Program-made: the position numbers and the translations under genes
Shown here: positions 53,719-63,954 of the stretch, piece by piece
How the letters are laid out: each line of letters begins with the position of its first letter
Numbering within the stretch: the stretch's first letter is position 1
The notes under the pieces: model-generated
What the model was told of the DNA's origin: nothing
Databases searched by the model: none
What the model saw: the letters and a program-made list of their open reading frames with translations, nothing else
NCBI RefSeq assembly: GCF_014199335.1
Contig: NZ_JACIJI010000004.1
Location: forward strand, 186,001-250,000
Source of the DNA: Stakelama sediminis
Lineage (GTDB): Bacteria; Pseudomonadota; Alphaproteobacteria; Sphingomonadales; Sphingomonadaceae
Direction of reading: 5' to 3'
DNA: 64,000 nucleotides

Positions 53719-55686
53719 ATGGTTCGTGCTGCCGCCGGGCGAGGCGCCTTTCGTATCGCCGCCACGCTGATTTTATCCGTACCGTCGGCTGCATGGGCGC
53801 AGTCGGCGACACCCGCGCCTGCACCATCGGGCGCGCAGGGCCAGTCGATGCTCGACCCCAATTCGCCGCTGGCGCCGCTGCCCGATCTGGGCGTGGCATG
53901 GCCCGATCTTTCGCAGCCGGAAACCACTGCAAAACCGGCGGATGAAGCCCGCAATCCCATGGCGGAGGCGCGTTATGACTATCGGATCGACGGGCTGGAC
54001 GGGGTTGATGCACCGCTGCTGAAATCGCGCTTCGACGATCTGTCTGCCTTGCGGGAAAACCAGCATAGTCCTGCCAATCTGGCGCAGATCGACCGGCGTG
54101 CGCGTCAGGATTCCGAGTTGCTGACGGAACTGCTGCGCGCGGCGGGATATTACGATGCGCAGGTGACGAGCGATGTTGAACGCAACGGCCAGAAACCGGT
54201 TGCGGTGTTGCAGGCTGATCCGGGCACGCGCTACCGGTTCAGTCTGGTGACGGTTTCGGGACTGGACAAGACCGGCGCGCACGAAGCGGATTTGCGTAAG
54301 ACCTTCGGGCTGAAGGCGGGGGATCCGGTCGATGCCGACGCGATTGCCGACGCCGTGAAACGCCTGAGCACCGCCATTTCCAATGAGGGTTTTCCCTTCG
54401 CTAAGGTGGGTAAACCCCAACTGGTCGTCGATCATGCAATGGATCAGGCACGGCTCGACCTGGCCGTCGTTCCCGGTGGAGATCGGGTCTTTGGCAAGAT
54501 CGTCACGCCCGATACGCGCGTGTTCGGCGCGCATCATGTGCAGGAAATCGCCCGGTTCAAATCGGGGCAGCCCTATGATGCGAACGAAGTCGACGACCTG
54601 CGCCGCGCGCTGATTCAGACAGGCCTCGTTTCCTCGGTGAAGATCACGCCGGTCGAGGGCAGTACCCCGGACACCGTCGACCTGCGTGTGGCGATGACGC
54701 CCGCGCCGCCGCGCACGATTGCCGGCGAACTGGGCTATGGCACCGGGGAGGGCGCCCGCGCAGAGATTAGCTGGACGCACCGTAACCTGTTGAAGCCGGA
54801 GGGGGCGCTGACACTACGCGGCGTACTGGGTACCCGCGAACAGCTCGGCAGCGTGATTTTCCGTCGCAACAATTTCCATGGGCGCGACCGTGTGCTGACC
54901 TCGCAGATTTCGGCCGCGCATACGCAGCGCACCGCTTATGACGCCAATACCTTCCAGCTTTCGACCACGCTGGAACGGCAGACCAACATTTTCTTTCAGA
55001 AGAAATGGACCTGGTCGCTGGGCGCCGAATTGCTGGCATCCGATGAACGCGACGTGATCGCCTCGACCGGGCAGCCGCGCAGGCGGACCTATTTCATCGG
55101 CGCACTGCCAACCAGCCTGGACTATGACGGGTCGGACGATCTGCTGAATCCGACCCGCGGCTTCCGGCTGGGCGCGCGCGTGTCGCCGGAATTGTCACTG
55201 ATCGGCAAGGCATTCGGCTATGCCCGCGTTCAGTTCGACGCCAGCGCCTATCAGCCGGTGTCGAAAACGGTGGTGCTGGCACAGCGCGTCCGGCTCGGCA
55301 GCATATTGGGGGCACCGCGCGATGCGATTGCGCCGTCGCGGCGTTTCTATGCAGGCGGCGGTGCCTCGGTGCGCGGCTATGGCTATCAGGATATCGGACC
55401 GCGCGATCCGAACAACGATCCCATCGGCGGACGCAGCCTCGCTGAATTTTCAATCGAAGCGCGGGTGAAGGCGTTCGGCAATTTCGGTGTCGTGCCCTTT
55501 CTCGACGCGGGTAATATCTACACCAGCACGCTGCCGAAATTCACCGGATTCCGCTTCGGTACAGGGCTGGGCGTGCGCTATTACAGTAGCTTCGGCCCGA
55601 TCCGTGTCGATGTCGGCACGCCGATCAATCCGCAACCGGGCGATCCGCGCATTGCCGTCTATGTGTCGCTGGGACAGGCGTTTTGA
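53719..55686 (+). CDS. tamA: TamA-type outer-membrane assembly factor (Omp85 family)
   Basis: A 655-residue outer-membrane protein. Signal peptide (to about residue 28, AAWAQS), an Ala/Pro-rich linker to about 80, then POTRA domains (YRIDGLDGVDAPLLKSRFDDLSAL, RYRFSLVTVSGLDKTGAHEADLRKTF, VFGKIVTPDTRVFGAHHVQEIARFKSGQPYDANEVDDLRRALIQTGLVSSVKI) and a 16-stranded barrel with Omp85 features: FYAGGGASVRGYGYQDIGP (VRGY/F in the L6 loop) and the final strand PRIAVYVSLGQAF ending in Phe. It works with TamB in outer-membrane protein or lipid transport. The stop is overlapped by the tamB start. Confidence 0.93.
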   Translation: MVRAAAGRGAFRIAATLILSVPSAAWAQSATPAPAPSGAQGQSMLDPNSPLAPLPDLGVAWPDLSQPETTAKPADEARNPMAEARYDYRIDGLDGVDAPLLKSRFDDLSALRENQHSPANLAQIDRRARQDSELLTELLRAAGYYDAQVTSDVERNGQKPVAVLQADPGTRYRFSLVTVSGLDKTGAHEADLRKTFGLKAGDPVDADAIADAVKRLSTAISNEGFPFAKVGKPQLVVDHAMDQARLDLAVVPGGDRVFGKIVTPDTRVFGAHHVQEIARFKSGQPYDANEVDDLRRALIQTGLVSSVKITPVEGSTPDTVDLRVAMTPAPPRTIAGELGYGTGEGARAEISWTHRNLLKPEGALTLRGVLGTREQLGSVIFRRNNFHGRDRVLTSQISAAHTQRTAYDANTFQLSTTLERQTNIFFQKKWTWSLGAELLASDERDVIASTGQPRRRTYFIGALPTSLDYDGSDDLLNPTRGFRLGARVSPELSLIGKAFGYARVQFDASAYQPVSKTVVLAQRVRLGSILGAPRDAIAPSRRFYAGGGASVRGYGYQDIGPRDPNNDPIGGRSLAEFSIEARVKAFGNFGVVPFLDAGNIYTSTLPKFTGFRFGTGLGVRYYSSFGPIRVDVGTPINPQPGDPRIAVYVSLGQAF

Positions 55687-58600
55687 CCAACGAAATTCCT
55701 GACGGTGAGACCGAGGGCACGCCCGAAGCCGTTGAAGCGACGGGCGGCCGGGCGCGTTGGGTGCGCCGGATCGTCGGCACGCTGCTGCTGATTGCGGCAT
55801 TGCTGGCGGCGGGACTGGCGGCGCTCGATACGGATATCGGTCATCGCTTCATCGCAGACCGGATTGCAGCGCTGCAACCGGCCAATGGTCTGCGCTTTCA
55901 GGTCGGCCGGATTGACGGCTCGATTTACGGCAAGGCACGGATCAGCGACCTGACGATCGCCGATTCTCACGGCGTTATCCTCCGCGCGCCGGTGGCCGAT
56001 CTCGACTGGAACCCGCTGGGCTGGTTGTCCAACCGGCTGGAGATTCACAGTCTGACCGTACCCCGCGCGACACTGGAAAAGCTGCCGCAACTGACCCCGA
56101 CCGGAAAGCAGGGACCGATTCTGCCGGGATTCGATATCCATGTCGGCGCTTTGCGGATCGACCGGCTGACGGTTGCCAGAGCGGTTACCGGCAAGGAGCG
56201 GGCGGGGCGGCTGGCCGCGCGCGCCGATATCCGGTCGGGACGCGCGCTCGTCAATCTCGCGGCAGAGGTGGATGGCAGCGACAAGCTGCACCTGGCACTG
56301 GATGCAGAGCCGGACCGTGATCGCTTCGATCTCGACGTGCTGGCGCGGGGCAGTGCCGATGGCGTACTGGCAAAGCTTACCGGCATCGCCAAACCGCTGG
56401 AGCTTCGAATTGCGGGCGACGGCCATTGGCAACGCTGGGACGGCACCGCGATCGCCGCCGCAGGGGGGAAACGCATCATCAACCTCAAACTCGTCAATCG
56501 CGCTGGCGGGTATGCGCTGGGCGGCACGGTCACGCCTGCGACGATTAGCGAGGGTAAGGCGCACCGGCTGACCGCGCCGATGGTGCGCGTGCTCGCCTCT
56601 GCCCGGTTGAAGAACCGACGATTGACTGGAAAGGTCGATCTCCGCTCGGCGGCACTGAAACTGAACGCGACCGGTACGCTTGACCTTGCCGCCAGCGCCT
56701 ATCGCAACGTCCGCATCCGCGCCGATCTGCTCCGACCATCGGCACTGTTTCCCAACATGACTGGCCGGAATATCGAGTTGCGGGCAATCCTCGACGGGGC
56801 GTTCGCGACCGCCTCGTTCGACTATCGTCTGAATGCCGCGCGCGTTGCCTTTGACGATACCGGGTTCGAACAGGTCTATGCCGGCGGCAAGGGCCATCTG
56901 TCGAAAGCGCCGGTGACGGTGCCGCTGACCCTGACCGCGGCGCGCGTGACCGGGGTGGGCGATGTCGCGGGAGGTATCCTGCGCAATCTGCGCGTTGAAG
57001 GGCCGCTGAAAGTCACCAGCAGGATGCTGACCGGCAATGCGCTGAAAGTGCATTCGGACAAGCTGAATGCGACGATCAGCCTGTCCGTCGATCTGCGCAC
57101 AGGCCGCTATCAGGTCGGCCTGACCGGCGGGATGCTGCGCTATCTGATCCCCGGCCTCGGCATTGTCGATGTCAGTTCGAAGCTGACCGTGGTGCCGGGG
57201 GCAGGCGGACACGGATCGCGCGTGGTGGGCACCGGTACCGCGCAGATGGTGCGGCTGGACAACGCCTTCTTCCAGTCGCTGATGCAAGGATTGCCGCACA
57301 TCACCACCGGGCTGGAGCGCGGTCCCGATCTGGTGCTGCATTTCAACAATCTGGTGCTGACCTCTCCCGCGCTGACGCTGCGCGGCAATGGCTATCGCCG
57401 CCGTGACGGCACCTTCCATTTCGAAGGCAGCGGCACCCAGGCGACCTATGGCCCGCTGACGCTGGTGCTGGACGGCAAGATCGACCATCCGACGCTCGAC
57501 CTGAAATTCGCGCATCCCAATGCCGCGCTTGGCCTGAAGGACGTGACCGCGCATCTCGACCCCACGCCGCAGGGCTTTTCCTTCACCGCGCAGGGCGGTT
57601 CGCGGATGGGGCCGTTTACGGGGGCGGGCGCAATCCTGTTGCCGTCCGGCGGCACCGCGCAGATCGCCATCGCCGCCCTGAATGTCGGGAAGATCGAGGG
57701 CAAAGGCACGCTCGACATCGTATCCGGCGGATTTCAGGGGAAGATTGGCATCAACGGCGGCGGCCTTTCCGGCGCGCTCGACTTCCGGCCGCAGGGGAAT
57801 GTGCAGCGGATCGACGGCAGTCTGTCCGCGCGTCAGGCACAGCTCCCCGGCGACGTGACTGTCGGGCGCGGCAACGGCGCGTTCACGCTGCTGCTCGACC
57901 CGGCGGGAACGAAGGTCGATGCGTCGGTGCAGGCGGGCAGCATCCGGCGCGGTTCCTTATCCATCGGCCGTCTGATCGCGGATGCGAAGCTGACGGGTGG
58001 AAGCGGCACGATCAAAACCTCGATTGCCGGGGTTCGTGGACGTAGCTTTACCATCGATACCATCACGCACCTGACCCCGAATCGTATCGCCGTGGAAGGG
58101 CAGGGGACGCTCGACCGTCAGCCGTTGAAACTCGATCATGCCGCGGTGTTCACGCGGGCGGGCGAGGGATGGCAGCTTGCGCCCGTCAGCCTGAGTTTCG
58201 CGGGCGGTACGGCAAAGCTTTCGGGGCGGTTTGCCGAACCGGGCTATGCGATAGAGGCCAGCCTGACGCAAATGCCGCTGTCGGTGCTCAATATCGGCTA
58301 TCCGGGGCTTGGGCTGGGCGGCAGCGCGACCGGCACATTCAGCTATGCTGCCCGTCCGGGCGGTGCGCCGACGGGCAAGGCGAACCTCACCATTCGCGGA
58401 CTTACCCGGTCGGGGCTGGTGCTGTCTTCCACACCCGTCGATCTGGGTGTTGCGGCCATCCTGCAACCCGGCAAGGCGGCGGTGCGGATGATCGCGGCGA
58501 GCGGCGGGAAGACGATCGGGCGGGCGCAGATGCGTCTGACGCCCGCTAATCAAGGCTCGCTGGCGGATCGGCTGGGCAATGCCCCGATGTTCGCGCAACT

Positions 58601-59867
58601 TCGCTATGACGGCCCGGCCGATACCTTGTGGCGGATGAGCGGGATTGAACTGTTCGATCTTTCGGGACCAGTGGCAATCGGCGCGGATATCGGCGGTACC
58701 CCGTTCGACCCCCGGATCAAAGGGTCGCTGCGTACCCGCGATGCACGCATTCAAAGCGCCACCACCGGAACCAACCTGACGCAGGTACAGGCGGACGGGC
58801 GGTTCAACGGATCGCAACTGGTGATTGATCGCTTTGCCGCAGACGACGGTCGCAAGGGTAAGGTCACCGGCAGCGGTGATTTCGAATTTTCGCGTGTCCG
58901 TGGCGTCGGCATCGATCTCAATCTTCAGGCGGATCATGCGCAACTCATTAATCGCGATGAAATCGGCGCGGTCGTTACCGGGCCGCTGCGCATTCATTCG
59001 TCGGGATCCGGCGGGGTGATTTCCGGTGATGTCCGCCTCGACAGCAGCCGCTATCAGCTTGGCAAGGCAACCGCCGCCACCGAAATTCCGCAGATCGATA
59101 CGAAGGAGGTCAATCTGCCCTTTGGTGCCGAAGAGGATGACGTGCCGACAAAACCCTGGAAACTGAATATCGCGGCGCGCGCGCCCGGCGGGATGATCGT
59201 CAAGGGGTTGGGGCTGAACAGCGAATGGTCTGCAAAGCTGAAGATCGCGGGGGAACCCGGCAATCCGTCGATCACGGGGCAGGCTACCCTGATCCGCGGC
59301 GATTATGAATTTGCCGGCCGTTCGTTCAACCTGGAACGCGGGGTCATCCGTTTCGAAGGGTCTGTACCCGCTAATCCCGCGCTCGACATCGTCGCCAATG
59401 CCGATACGCAGGGACTGAACGCGACGATCCGGGTCAGCGGCACTTCCGCCAAACCCGAAATCGGCTTCAGCAGCGTGCCCGCCCTGCCGGAGGACGAACT
59501 GCTCTCCCGTCTGTTGTTCGGCACTTCGATCACCAATTTGTCGGCACCCGAGGCGCTGCAACTTGCCTCGGCCGTGGCGGCGCTTCAAAATGGCGGTACG
59601 GGGCTGGACCCGATCAACGCGGTACGCCGCGCGGCGGGGCTGGACCGGCTGCGTATCCTGCCGCCGGACCCGCAAACCGGGCAGCAGACGGCGATTGCCG
59701 CGGGTAAATATGTGACCCGGCGAACCTATGTGGAGATCATCTCCGACGGGCAGGGTTATTCGGCGACGCGGCTGGAGTTTCAGCTTACCCGCTGGCTGTC
59801 GCTGCTCTCCACGGTTTCGACCATCGGGCGGCAGAGCGCGAACATACGGATATCGAAGGATTATTGA
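55683..59867 (+). CDS. tamB: TamB/YtfN-type translocation and assembly module protein
   Basis: A 1394-residue inner-membrane-anchored periplasmic protein. One N-terminal helix (IVGTLLLIAALLAAGLAAL) anchors a very long region of repeating beta-strands that bridges the periplasm; the conserved C-terminal DUF490/TamB domain begins around residue 1050 (AKLKIAGEPGNPSITGQATLIRGDYEFAGRSFNLERGVIRFEG, LPEDELLSRLLFGTSITNLSAPEALQLASAVAAL, TYVEIISDGQGYSATRLEFQLTRWLSLLSTVS). The start is TTG 55683, overlapping the tamA stop (TTGA). With TamA it forms the TAM complex, implicated in autotransporter insertion and phospholipid transport. Confidence 0.94.
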   Translation: MTNEIPDGETEGTPEAVEATGGRARWVRRIVGTLLLIAALLAAGLAALDTDIGHRFIADRIAALQPANGLRFQVGRIDGSIYGKARISDLTIADSHGVILRAPVADLDWNPLGWLSNRLEIHSLTVPRATLEKLPQLTPTGKQGPILPGFDIHVGALRIDRLTVARAVTGKERAGRLAARADIRSGRALVNLAAEVDGSDKLHLALDAEPDRDRFDLDVLARGSADGVLAKLTGIAKPLELRIAGDGHWQRWDGTAIAAAGGKRIINLKLVNRAGGYALGGTVTPATISEGKAHRLTAPMVRVLASARLKNRRLTGKVDLRSAALKLNATGTLDLAASAYRNVRIRADLLRPSALFPNMTGRNIELRAILDGAFATASFDYRLNAARVAFDDTGFEQVYAGGKGHLSKAPVTVPLTLTAARVTGVGDVAGGILRNLRVEGPLKVTSRMLTGNALKVHSDKLNATISLSVDLRTGRYQVGLTGGMLRYLIPGLGIVDVSSKLTVVPGAGGHGSRVVGTGTAQMVRLDNAFFQSLMQGLPHITTGLERGPDLVLHFNNLVLTSPALTLRGNGYRRRDGTFHFEGSGTQATYGPLTLVLDGKIDHPTLDLKFAHPNAALGLKDVTAHLDPTPQGFSFTAQGGSRMGPFTGAGAILLPSGGTAQIAIAALNVGKIEGKGTLDIVSGGFQGKIGINGGGLSGALDFRPQGNVQRIDGSLSARQAQLPGDVTVGRGNGAFTLLLDPAGTKVDASVQAGSIRRGSLSIGRLIADAKLTGGSGTIKTSIAGVRGRSFTIDTITHLTPNRIAVEGQGTLDRQPLKLDHAAVFTRAGEGWQLAPVSLSFAGGTAKLSGRFAEPGYAIEASLTQMPLSVLNIGYPGLGLGGSATGTFSYAARPGGAPTGKANLTIRGLTRSGLVLSSTPVDLGVAAILQPGKAAVRMIAASGGKTIGRAQMRLTPANQGSLADRLGNAPMFAQLRYDGPADTLWRMSGIELFDLSGPVAIGADIGGTPFDPRIKGSLRTRDARIQSATTGTNLTQVQADGRFNGSQLVIDRFAADDGRKGKVTGSGDFEFSRVRGVGIDLNLQADHAQLINRDEIGAVVTGPLRIHSSGSGGVISGDVRLDSSRYQLGKATAATEIPQIDTKEVNLPFGAEEDDVPTKPWKLNIAARAPGGMIVKGLGLNSEWSAKLKIAGEPGNPSITGQATLIRGDYEFAGRSFNLERGVIRFEGSVPANPALDIVANADTQGLNATIRVSGTSAKPEIGFSSVPALPEDELLSRLLFGTSITNLSAPEALQLASAVAALQNGGTGLDPINAVRRAAGLDRLRILPPDPQTGQQTAIAAGKYVTRRTYVEIISDGQGYSATRLEFQLTRWLSLLSTVSTIGRQSANIRISKDY

Positions 59868-59880
59868 CGAAGGGGTGCTG

Positions 59881-60912
59881 GTGACGGATCGGACGATACG
59901 GGTCGCATTGTTCGGCTATGGTACGGCGGGCAAGGTATTCCATGCACCGCTGATCGGTGCGGTGCCGGGGTTTGACCTTGCCTGTGTGGTAACCAGCCGG
60001 GCGGACGAAGTCGCACAGGACTGGCCGAGCGTCCGGGTCGCGGCCACGGTCGAGGAGGCGCTGGACGATCCCACAATCGATCTGGCGGTGGTCGCGACAC
60101 CCGACCATTTGCACGCCGATCATGCGCGACTGGCAATTGCGGCGGGCAAGCATGTCGTGGTCGACAAGCCCTTTGCGCTAACCATGGACGATGCCCGCGA
60201 CGTCGTGGAACGGGCAGAGCGGGCGGGGGTGAAGCTGAGCGTGTTTCAGAACCGCCGCTGGGACAGCGATTTCCTCACGCTTCGCAAGCTGATCGGGCAG
60301 GGCGATTTAGGTACGATCACGCATTTCGAATCGCATTTCGATCGGTTTCGGCCGGAATTGCGCCATCGCTGGAAAGAAGGGCCGGGGGCAGGCATCTGGC
60401 CGGGCTTGGGGCCGCATCTGATCGATCAGGCGCTGGTGCTCTTTGGCATGCCACAGGCGGTGTTTGCCGATATCGCAGCGCAAAAGGGCGGTGCCGCCCC
60501 CGATTACGCGCACGTCCTGCTGCGGTATGAGAAATTGCGGGTGCTGCTGCATATCAGCGAACTGACGCCGGTATCCGATTTGCGAATGGCGGTGCATGGC
60601 AGCGGCGGCACGTTCGTTAAATACGGCATGGACCCGCAGGAGGAGCAGTCGGGGATGGGCTTTCGTCCGGGGCAGCCCGGTTGGGGTATCGACTCGCGTC
60701 CGGGCGTTTTTACGCCTGCCGATGCGCTCAATATCCGTCGGACGGTAGAAGCGGAACCGGGCGACTATCGCGCCTTTTACCGCGCGCTGCATGGTGCATT
60801 GACTGATGATGCTCCTTTACCGGTCACTTCCGAAGAGGCGCTGAACGTCATGCAGATTTTCGACCTTGCCTTGCAAAGCAGTCGGAAGAGACGCGAAATT
60901 TCGATGGGTTGA
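59881..60912 (+). CDS. Gfo/Idh/MocA-family oxidoreductase
   Basis: A 343-residue NAD(P)-dependent oxidoreductase. Rossmann start RTIRVALFGYGTAGKVFHAPLI, VVATPDHLHADHARLAIAAGKHVVVDKPFALTMDDA with the conserved EKP-like DKP lysine, and GPHLIDQALVLFGMP with the catalytic-region His of the Gfo/Idh/MocA fold. Substrates in the family are sugars, inositols or imines; YdgJ-like scyllo-inositol dehydrogenases are the closest relatives I recall. GTG 59881 has AAGGGG five bases upstream; the frame reaching back into tamB is overlap. Same strand and 13 bases after tamB, so possibly co-transcribed although functionally unrelated. Confidence 0.9.
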   Translation: MTDRTIRVALFGYGTAGKVFHAPLIGAVPGFDLACVVTSRADEVAQDWPSVRVAATVEEALDDPTIDLAVVATPDHLHADHARLAIAAGKHVVVDKPFALTMDDARDVVERAERAGVKLSVFQNRRWDSDFLTLRKLIGQGDLGTITHFESHFDRFRPELRHRWKEGPGAGIWPGLGPHLIDQALVLFGMPQAVFADIAAQKGGAAPDYAHVLLRYEKLRVLLHISELTPVSDLRMAVHGSGGTFVKYGMDPQEEQSGMGFRPGQPGWGIDSRPGVFTPADALNIRRTVEAEPGDYRAFYRALHGALTDDAPLPVTSEEALNVMQIFDLALQSSRKRREISMG

Positions 60913-60969
60913 AGCGCGGCCCGGCAGACGCCATCTCGCCGTCCTGTCGCAGCAAGAAAGGAAACGGCC

Positions 60970-61944
60970 ATGGCCCATGTCGTACAAATTAAACGCACTG
61001 GCGGACCAGAGGCGCTGGAATGGGTTGCGACCAATGTGCCTGAACCTGCGGCAGGGGAAGTCCGGATACGTACGACCGCGGTCGGTCTGAACTATATCGA
61101 TACCTATCACCGCAGCGGCCTGTATCCGCTTGATCTGCCTGCCGTTCCGGGCAGTGAAGCCACCGGAATCGTCGAAGCGGTGGGCGAAGGCGTAACCCGT
61201 TTCGCACCGGGCGACCGGGTCGGCACATTCGGTCCTGCGACGGGAGCCTATGCCACCGAACGCAATGTGCCTGTCGATCAACTGGTGAAATTGCCGGACG
61301 GCGTTACGGATGAGCAGGCGGCGGCGTTGATGCTGAAGGGCTGTACCGCACAATTTCTGATCGAGGATTGCGCCGGGGTGGTGCCGGGACAGACGGTGCT
61401 TGTCTATGCCGCGGCGGGGGGTGTCGGCCATATTCTCGTCGGCTGGCTGAAGGCCATCGGAGCGCATGTCATCGGCGTAGTGGGTAGCGCTGCAAAGGCG
61501 GAGCAGACGCTTGCCAATGGGGCGGATCATGTCATCCGGCACGACGAGGAGGATATCGCCGCGCGTGTTCGCGACCTGACCAATGGGGACGGCGTGCCGG
61601 TGATTTTCGATGGCGTAGGGCAGGCGACCTGGCAGGCTTCGCTCGACAGCGCGGCTCGGCGCGGCCTGATCGTCAGTTTCGGTAATGCCGGTGGGGCTGT
61701 GACGGATGTCAGTCTTGCTACGCTGGCGAAACACGGTTCGCTGTTCGTCACGCGTCCGACGCTGTTCGATTACGTGCTGAGCGCCGAAGCACGGCAGCGG
61801 TCTGTCGATCGCGTGTTTGCCATGCTGAAAAAAGGTGCGATCACGGCCGAGATCGGTCAGCGTTTTCCGCTGAAAAAGGCAGTCGAGGCCCATCGTGCGA
61901 TCGAGGCGGGCAAGACCAGCGGATCGACCATCCTGATCCCCTGA
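60970..61944 (+). CDS. qorA: NADPH:quinone oxidoreductase
   Basis: A 324-residue zinc-free medium-chain dehydrogenase of the quinone oxidoreductase type. Characteristic sequence: VGLNYIDTYHRSGLYPLDLPAVPGSEATGIVEAVGEGVTRFAPGDRV, the nucleotide-binding VLVYAAAGGVGHILVGWLKAIGAHVIGVVGSAAKAE and the C-terminal GQRFPLKKAVEAHRAIEAGKTSGSTILIP. It lacks the catalytic zinc cysteines of alcohol dehydrogenases. It reduces quinones one or two electrons at a time and is usually linked to oxidative stress. AAGGAAA precedes the ATG. Confidence 0.94.
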   Translation: MAHVVQIKRTGGPEALEWVATNVPEPAAGEVRIRTTAVGLNYIDTYHRSGLYPLDLPAVPGSEATGIVEAVGEGVTRFAPGDRVGTFGPATGAYATERNVPVDQLVKLPDGVTDEQAAALMLKGCTAQFLIEDCAGVVPGQTVLVYAAAGGVGHILVGWLKAIGAHVIGVVGSAAKAEQTLANGADHVIRHDEEDIAARVRDLTNGDGVPVIFDGVGQATWQASLDSAARRGLIVSFGNAGGAVTDVSLATLAKHGSLFVTRPTLFDYVLSAEARQRSVDRVFAMLKKGAITAEIGQRFPLKKAVEAHRAIEAGKTSGSTILIP

Positions 61945-61952
61945 CACTTCGA

Positions 61953-62354
61953 TCAGGGCTGCGCGGTCAGACTCCACAACCCGGCGATCAGGATCACGGC
62001 GCCGATACTGACTGATAGCGCGATTGCCCGTAAATAGCGGCGGCTGACGCGCTGGATCGAATGGGTATGCAGCCGCTCGATCGCTTCCGAGGCGCGACGC
62101 TCAGCACTCCAGAAAATGAAGATGCCGAGCAGGATGAAAAGCGTGGCCAGCGCCCTGGGCAGCCAGTTGGGATGCAATTCCTGAAATAGCGCGAGAAAGC
62201 CGATACCGATCCCCAGCGACGCCATTCCGGTGCGCAGCCATCCGGCAAAAGTACGCTCCAGCGCCAGAATGGTTCTGTCTTCGGCCAGTTGCGTGCTGTT
62301 CCATTCGGACAGCGCGGTCGTAGCGGCGGTTTGTTCGGTCTCAGGTCCAGCCAT
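61953..62354 (-). CDS. DUF202 (YidH-type) membrane protein
   Basis: A 133-residue inner-membrane protein of the DUF202/YidH family. The conserved N-terminal motif LAEDRTILALERTFAGWLRTGMASLGIGIGFLALF (xxxRTxLAxERTxLAWxRT pattern) is clear, followed by helices LPRALATLFILLGIFIFWSAERRASEAIERL and LRAIALSVSIGAVILIAGLWSL, three helices in all. No enzymatic role is known for this family; yeast homologues are vacuole-transporter chaperone parts. Convergent with qorA, eight bases apart. Confidence 0.9.
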   Translation of the reverse strand: MAGPETEQTAATTALSEWNSTQLAEDRTILALERTFAGWLRTGMASLGIGIGFLALFQELHPNWLPRALATLFILLGIFIFWSAERRASEAIERLHTHSIQRVSRRYLRAIALSVSIGAVILIAGLWSLTAQP

Positions 62355-62420
62355 GCCGCATCCTTTCGGCAGCCGTGCCTATTCGCAAGAGCCAATCAGC
62401 GCGAACCGGGTTATGTCTGA

Positions 62421-62454
62421 AAAGAAAACACCCGGAGAGTCGCCTCTCCGGGTG
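62421..62454 (-). terminator. Rho-independent terminator of glnA
   Basis: Read on the minus strand, CACCCGGAGAG and CTCTCCGGGTG form a perfect 11-bp stem around a four-base loop (GCGA), followed by TTTTCTTTT. It lies about 90 bases after the glnA stop. A textbook intrinsic terminator. Confidence 0.92.
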
Positions 62455-62544
62455 CCTGCTGTCCGTTCCGCCGGATAGCGGCAGGACGGTTACCAATTCT
62501 GTAACGTTTCGTGCGAAAAACGAAAGCGTTACAATCGCCTGCCG

Positions 62545-63954
62545 TCAGGACGAATAATACATGTCATATTCGACCGGGCTGGGCGTCGTTTCGAATGCGA
62601 TCACTTCTTCCCATTTCAGGTCGGCATAGGCGTCGATCTGATCCTTGGTGAAGACATCGCCTTTCAGCAGGAATTCGTGATCGTCCTGCAACGCAACAAG
62701 AGCCTCACGCAGCGAGCCGCACACGGTCGGTACGTTGACCAGCTCGGCAGGCGGCAGGTCATAGAGGTTCTTGTCCATCGCCTCGCCGGGATGGATCTTG
62801 TTCTGAATGCCGTCCAGACCCGCCATCAGCAGCGCCGCATAAGCGAGATAGGGGTTGGCCATCGCGTCGGGGAAACGGAATTCAACGCGCTTCGCCTTCG
62901 ATCCCGCGCCATAGGGAATGCGGCACGAAGCCGAACGGTTGCGGCTGGAATATGCCAGCAGCACCGGTGCTTCAAAGCCCGGCACCAGCCGCTTGTAGCT
63001 GTTGGTCGTCGGGTTGGTGAAGGCGTTCAGCGCGCGTGCATGCTTGATGACGCCGCCGATATAATAAAGGCACATTTCCGACAGACCGGCATAGCCGTCG
63101 CCGGCGAATAGCGGCGTCTTCCCGTTCCAGATCGACATATGCGTGTGCATACCCGACCCGTTATCGTCCTTGATCGGCTTGGGCATGAAGGTCGCGGTCT
63201 TGCCATAGGCCTGCGCCACCTGATGCACGACATATTTATAGATCTGCATCCGGTCGGCGGTTTGCGTCAGCGTGCCGAAGGTCAGGCCGAGTTCGTGCTG
63301 TGCAGCGGCCACTTCGTGGTGATGTTTATCGCAGGGCAGCCCCATTTCCATCATGGTCGAAACCATTTCGGCACGAATATCGACAGCGGAGTCAACCGGT
63401 GCGACAGGGAAATAGCCGCCCTTTGCACGCGGGCGATGGCCCAGATTGCCGGACTCATATTCCTTGCCCGAATTGGTCGGCAGTTCGATATCGTCGATCG
63501 CGAAATAGCTGGTCGCATAACCGGTTTCGAAGCGGACATCGTCGAACATGAAGAACTCGGCTTCGGGGCCGACATAGACGGTGTCGCCCAGCCCGGTGTT
63601 CTTCAGATAAGCCTCGGCGCGCTTGGCGGTCGAGCGCGGATCACGGGCATAGAGATCACCGGTCGATGGTTCGACCACGTCGCAGAACAGCACCAGCATC
63701 GGCGTGGCGGAAAACGGGTCCATGTAAGCAGCGTCGAGGTCGGGCTTCAGGATCATGTCCGATTCGTTGATCGCCTTCCAGCCGGCAATCGACGATCCGT
63801 CGAACATCAGGCCTTCGTTCAGTTCATCCTCGCCGATGACGCCGGATACCATCGTCAGATGCTGCCATTTGCCCTTCGGATCGGTGAAGCGAAGGTCGAC
63901 CCATTCAGCTTCATTTTCCTTGATCATTTTCAGGATGCTGCTGGCGTTAGCCAT
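62545..63954 (-). CDS. glnA: Glutamine synthetase, type I
   Basis: A 469-residue dodecameric glutamine synthetase (glutamate + NH3 + ATP to glutamine). N-terminal beta-grasp region [46 protein letters not shown], metal-binding [12 protein letters not shown] and [19 protein letters not shown], the [18 protein letters not shown] [41 protein letters not shown] and [25 protein letters not shown]. The adenylylation tyrosine is Y398 in [10 protein letters not shown], so activity is controlled by GlnE as in class I-beta enzymes. ATG 63954 with AAAGGG about eight bases upstream. Usually preceded by glnB, which would lie right of the window. Confidence 0.97.
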   Translation of the reverse strand: MANASSILKMIKENEAEWVDLRFTDPKGKWQHLTMVSGVIGEDELNEGLMFDGSSIAGWKAINESDMILKPDLDAAYMDPFSATPMLVLFCDVVEPSTGDLYARDPRSTAKRAEAYLKNTGLGDTVYVGPEAEFFMFDDVRFETGYATSYFAIDDIELPTNSGKEYESGNLGHRPRAKGGYFPVAPVDSAVDIRAEMVSTMMEMGLPCDKHHHEVAAAQHELGLTFGTLTQTADRMQIYKYVVHQVAQAYGKTATFMPKPIKDDNGSGMHTHMSIWNGKTPLFAGDGYAGLSEMCLYYIGGVIKHARALNAFTNPTTNSYKRLVPGFEAPVLLAYSSRNRSASCRIPYGAGSKAKRVEFRFPDAMANPYLAYAALLMAGLDGIQNKIHPGEAMDKNLYDLPPAELVNVPTVCGSLREALVALQDDHEFLLKGDVFTKDQIDAYADLKWEEVIAFETTPSPVEYDMYYSS

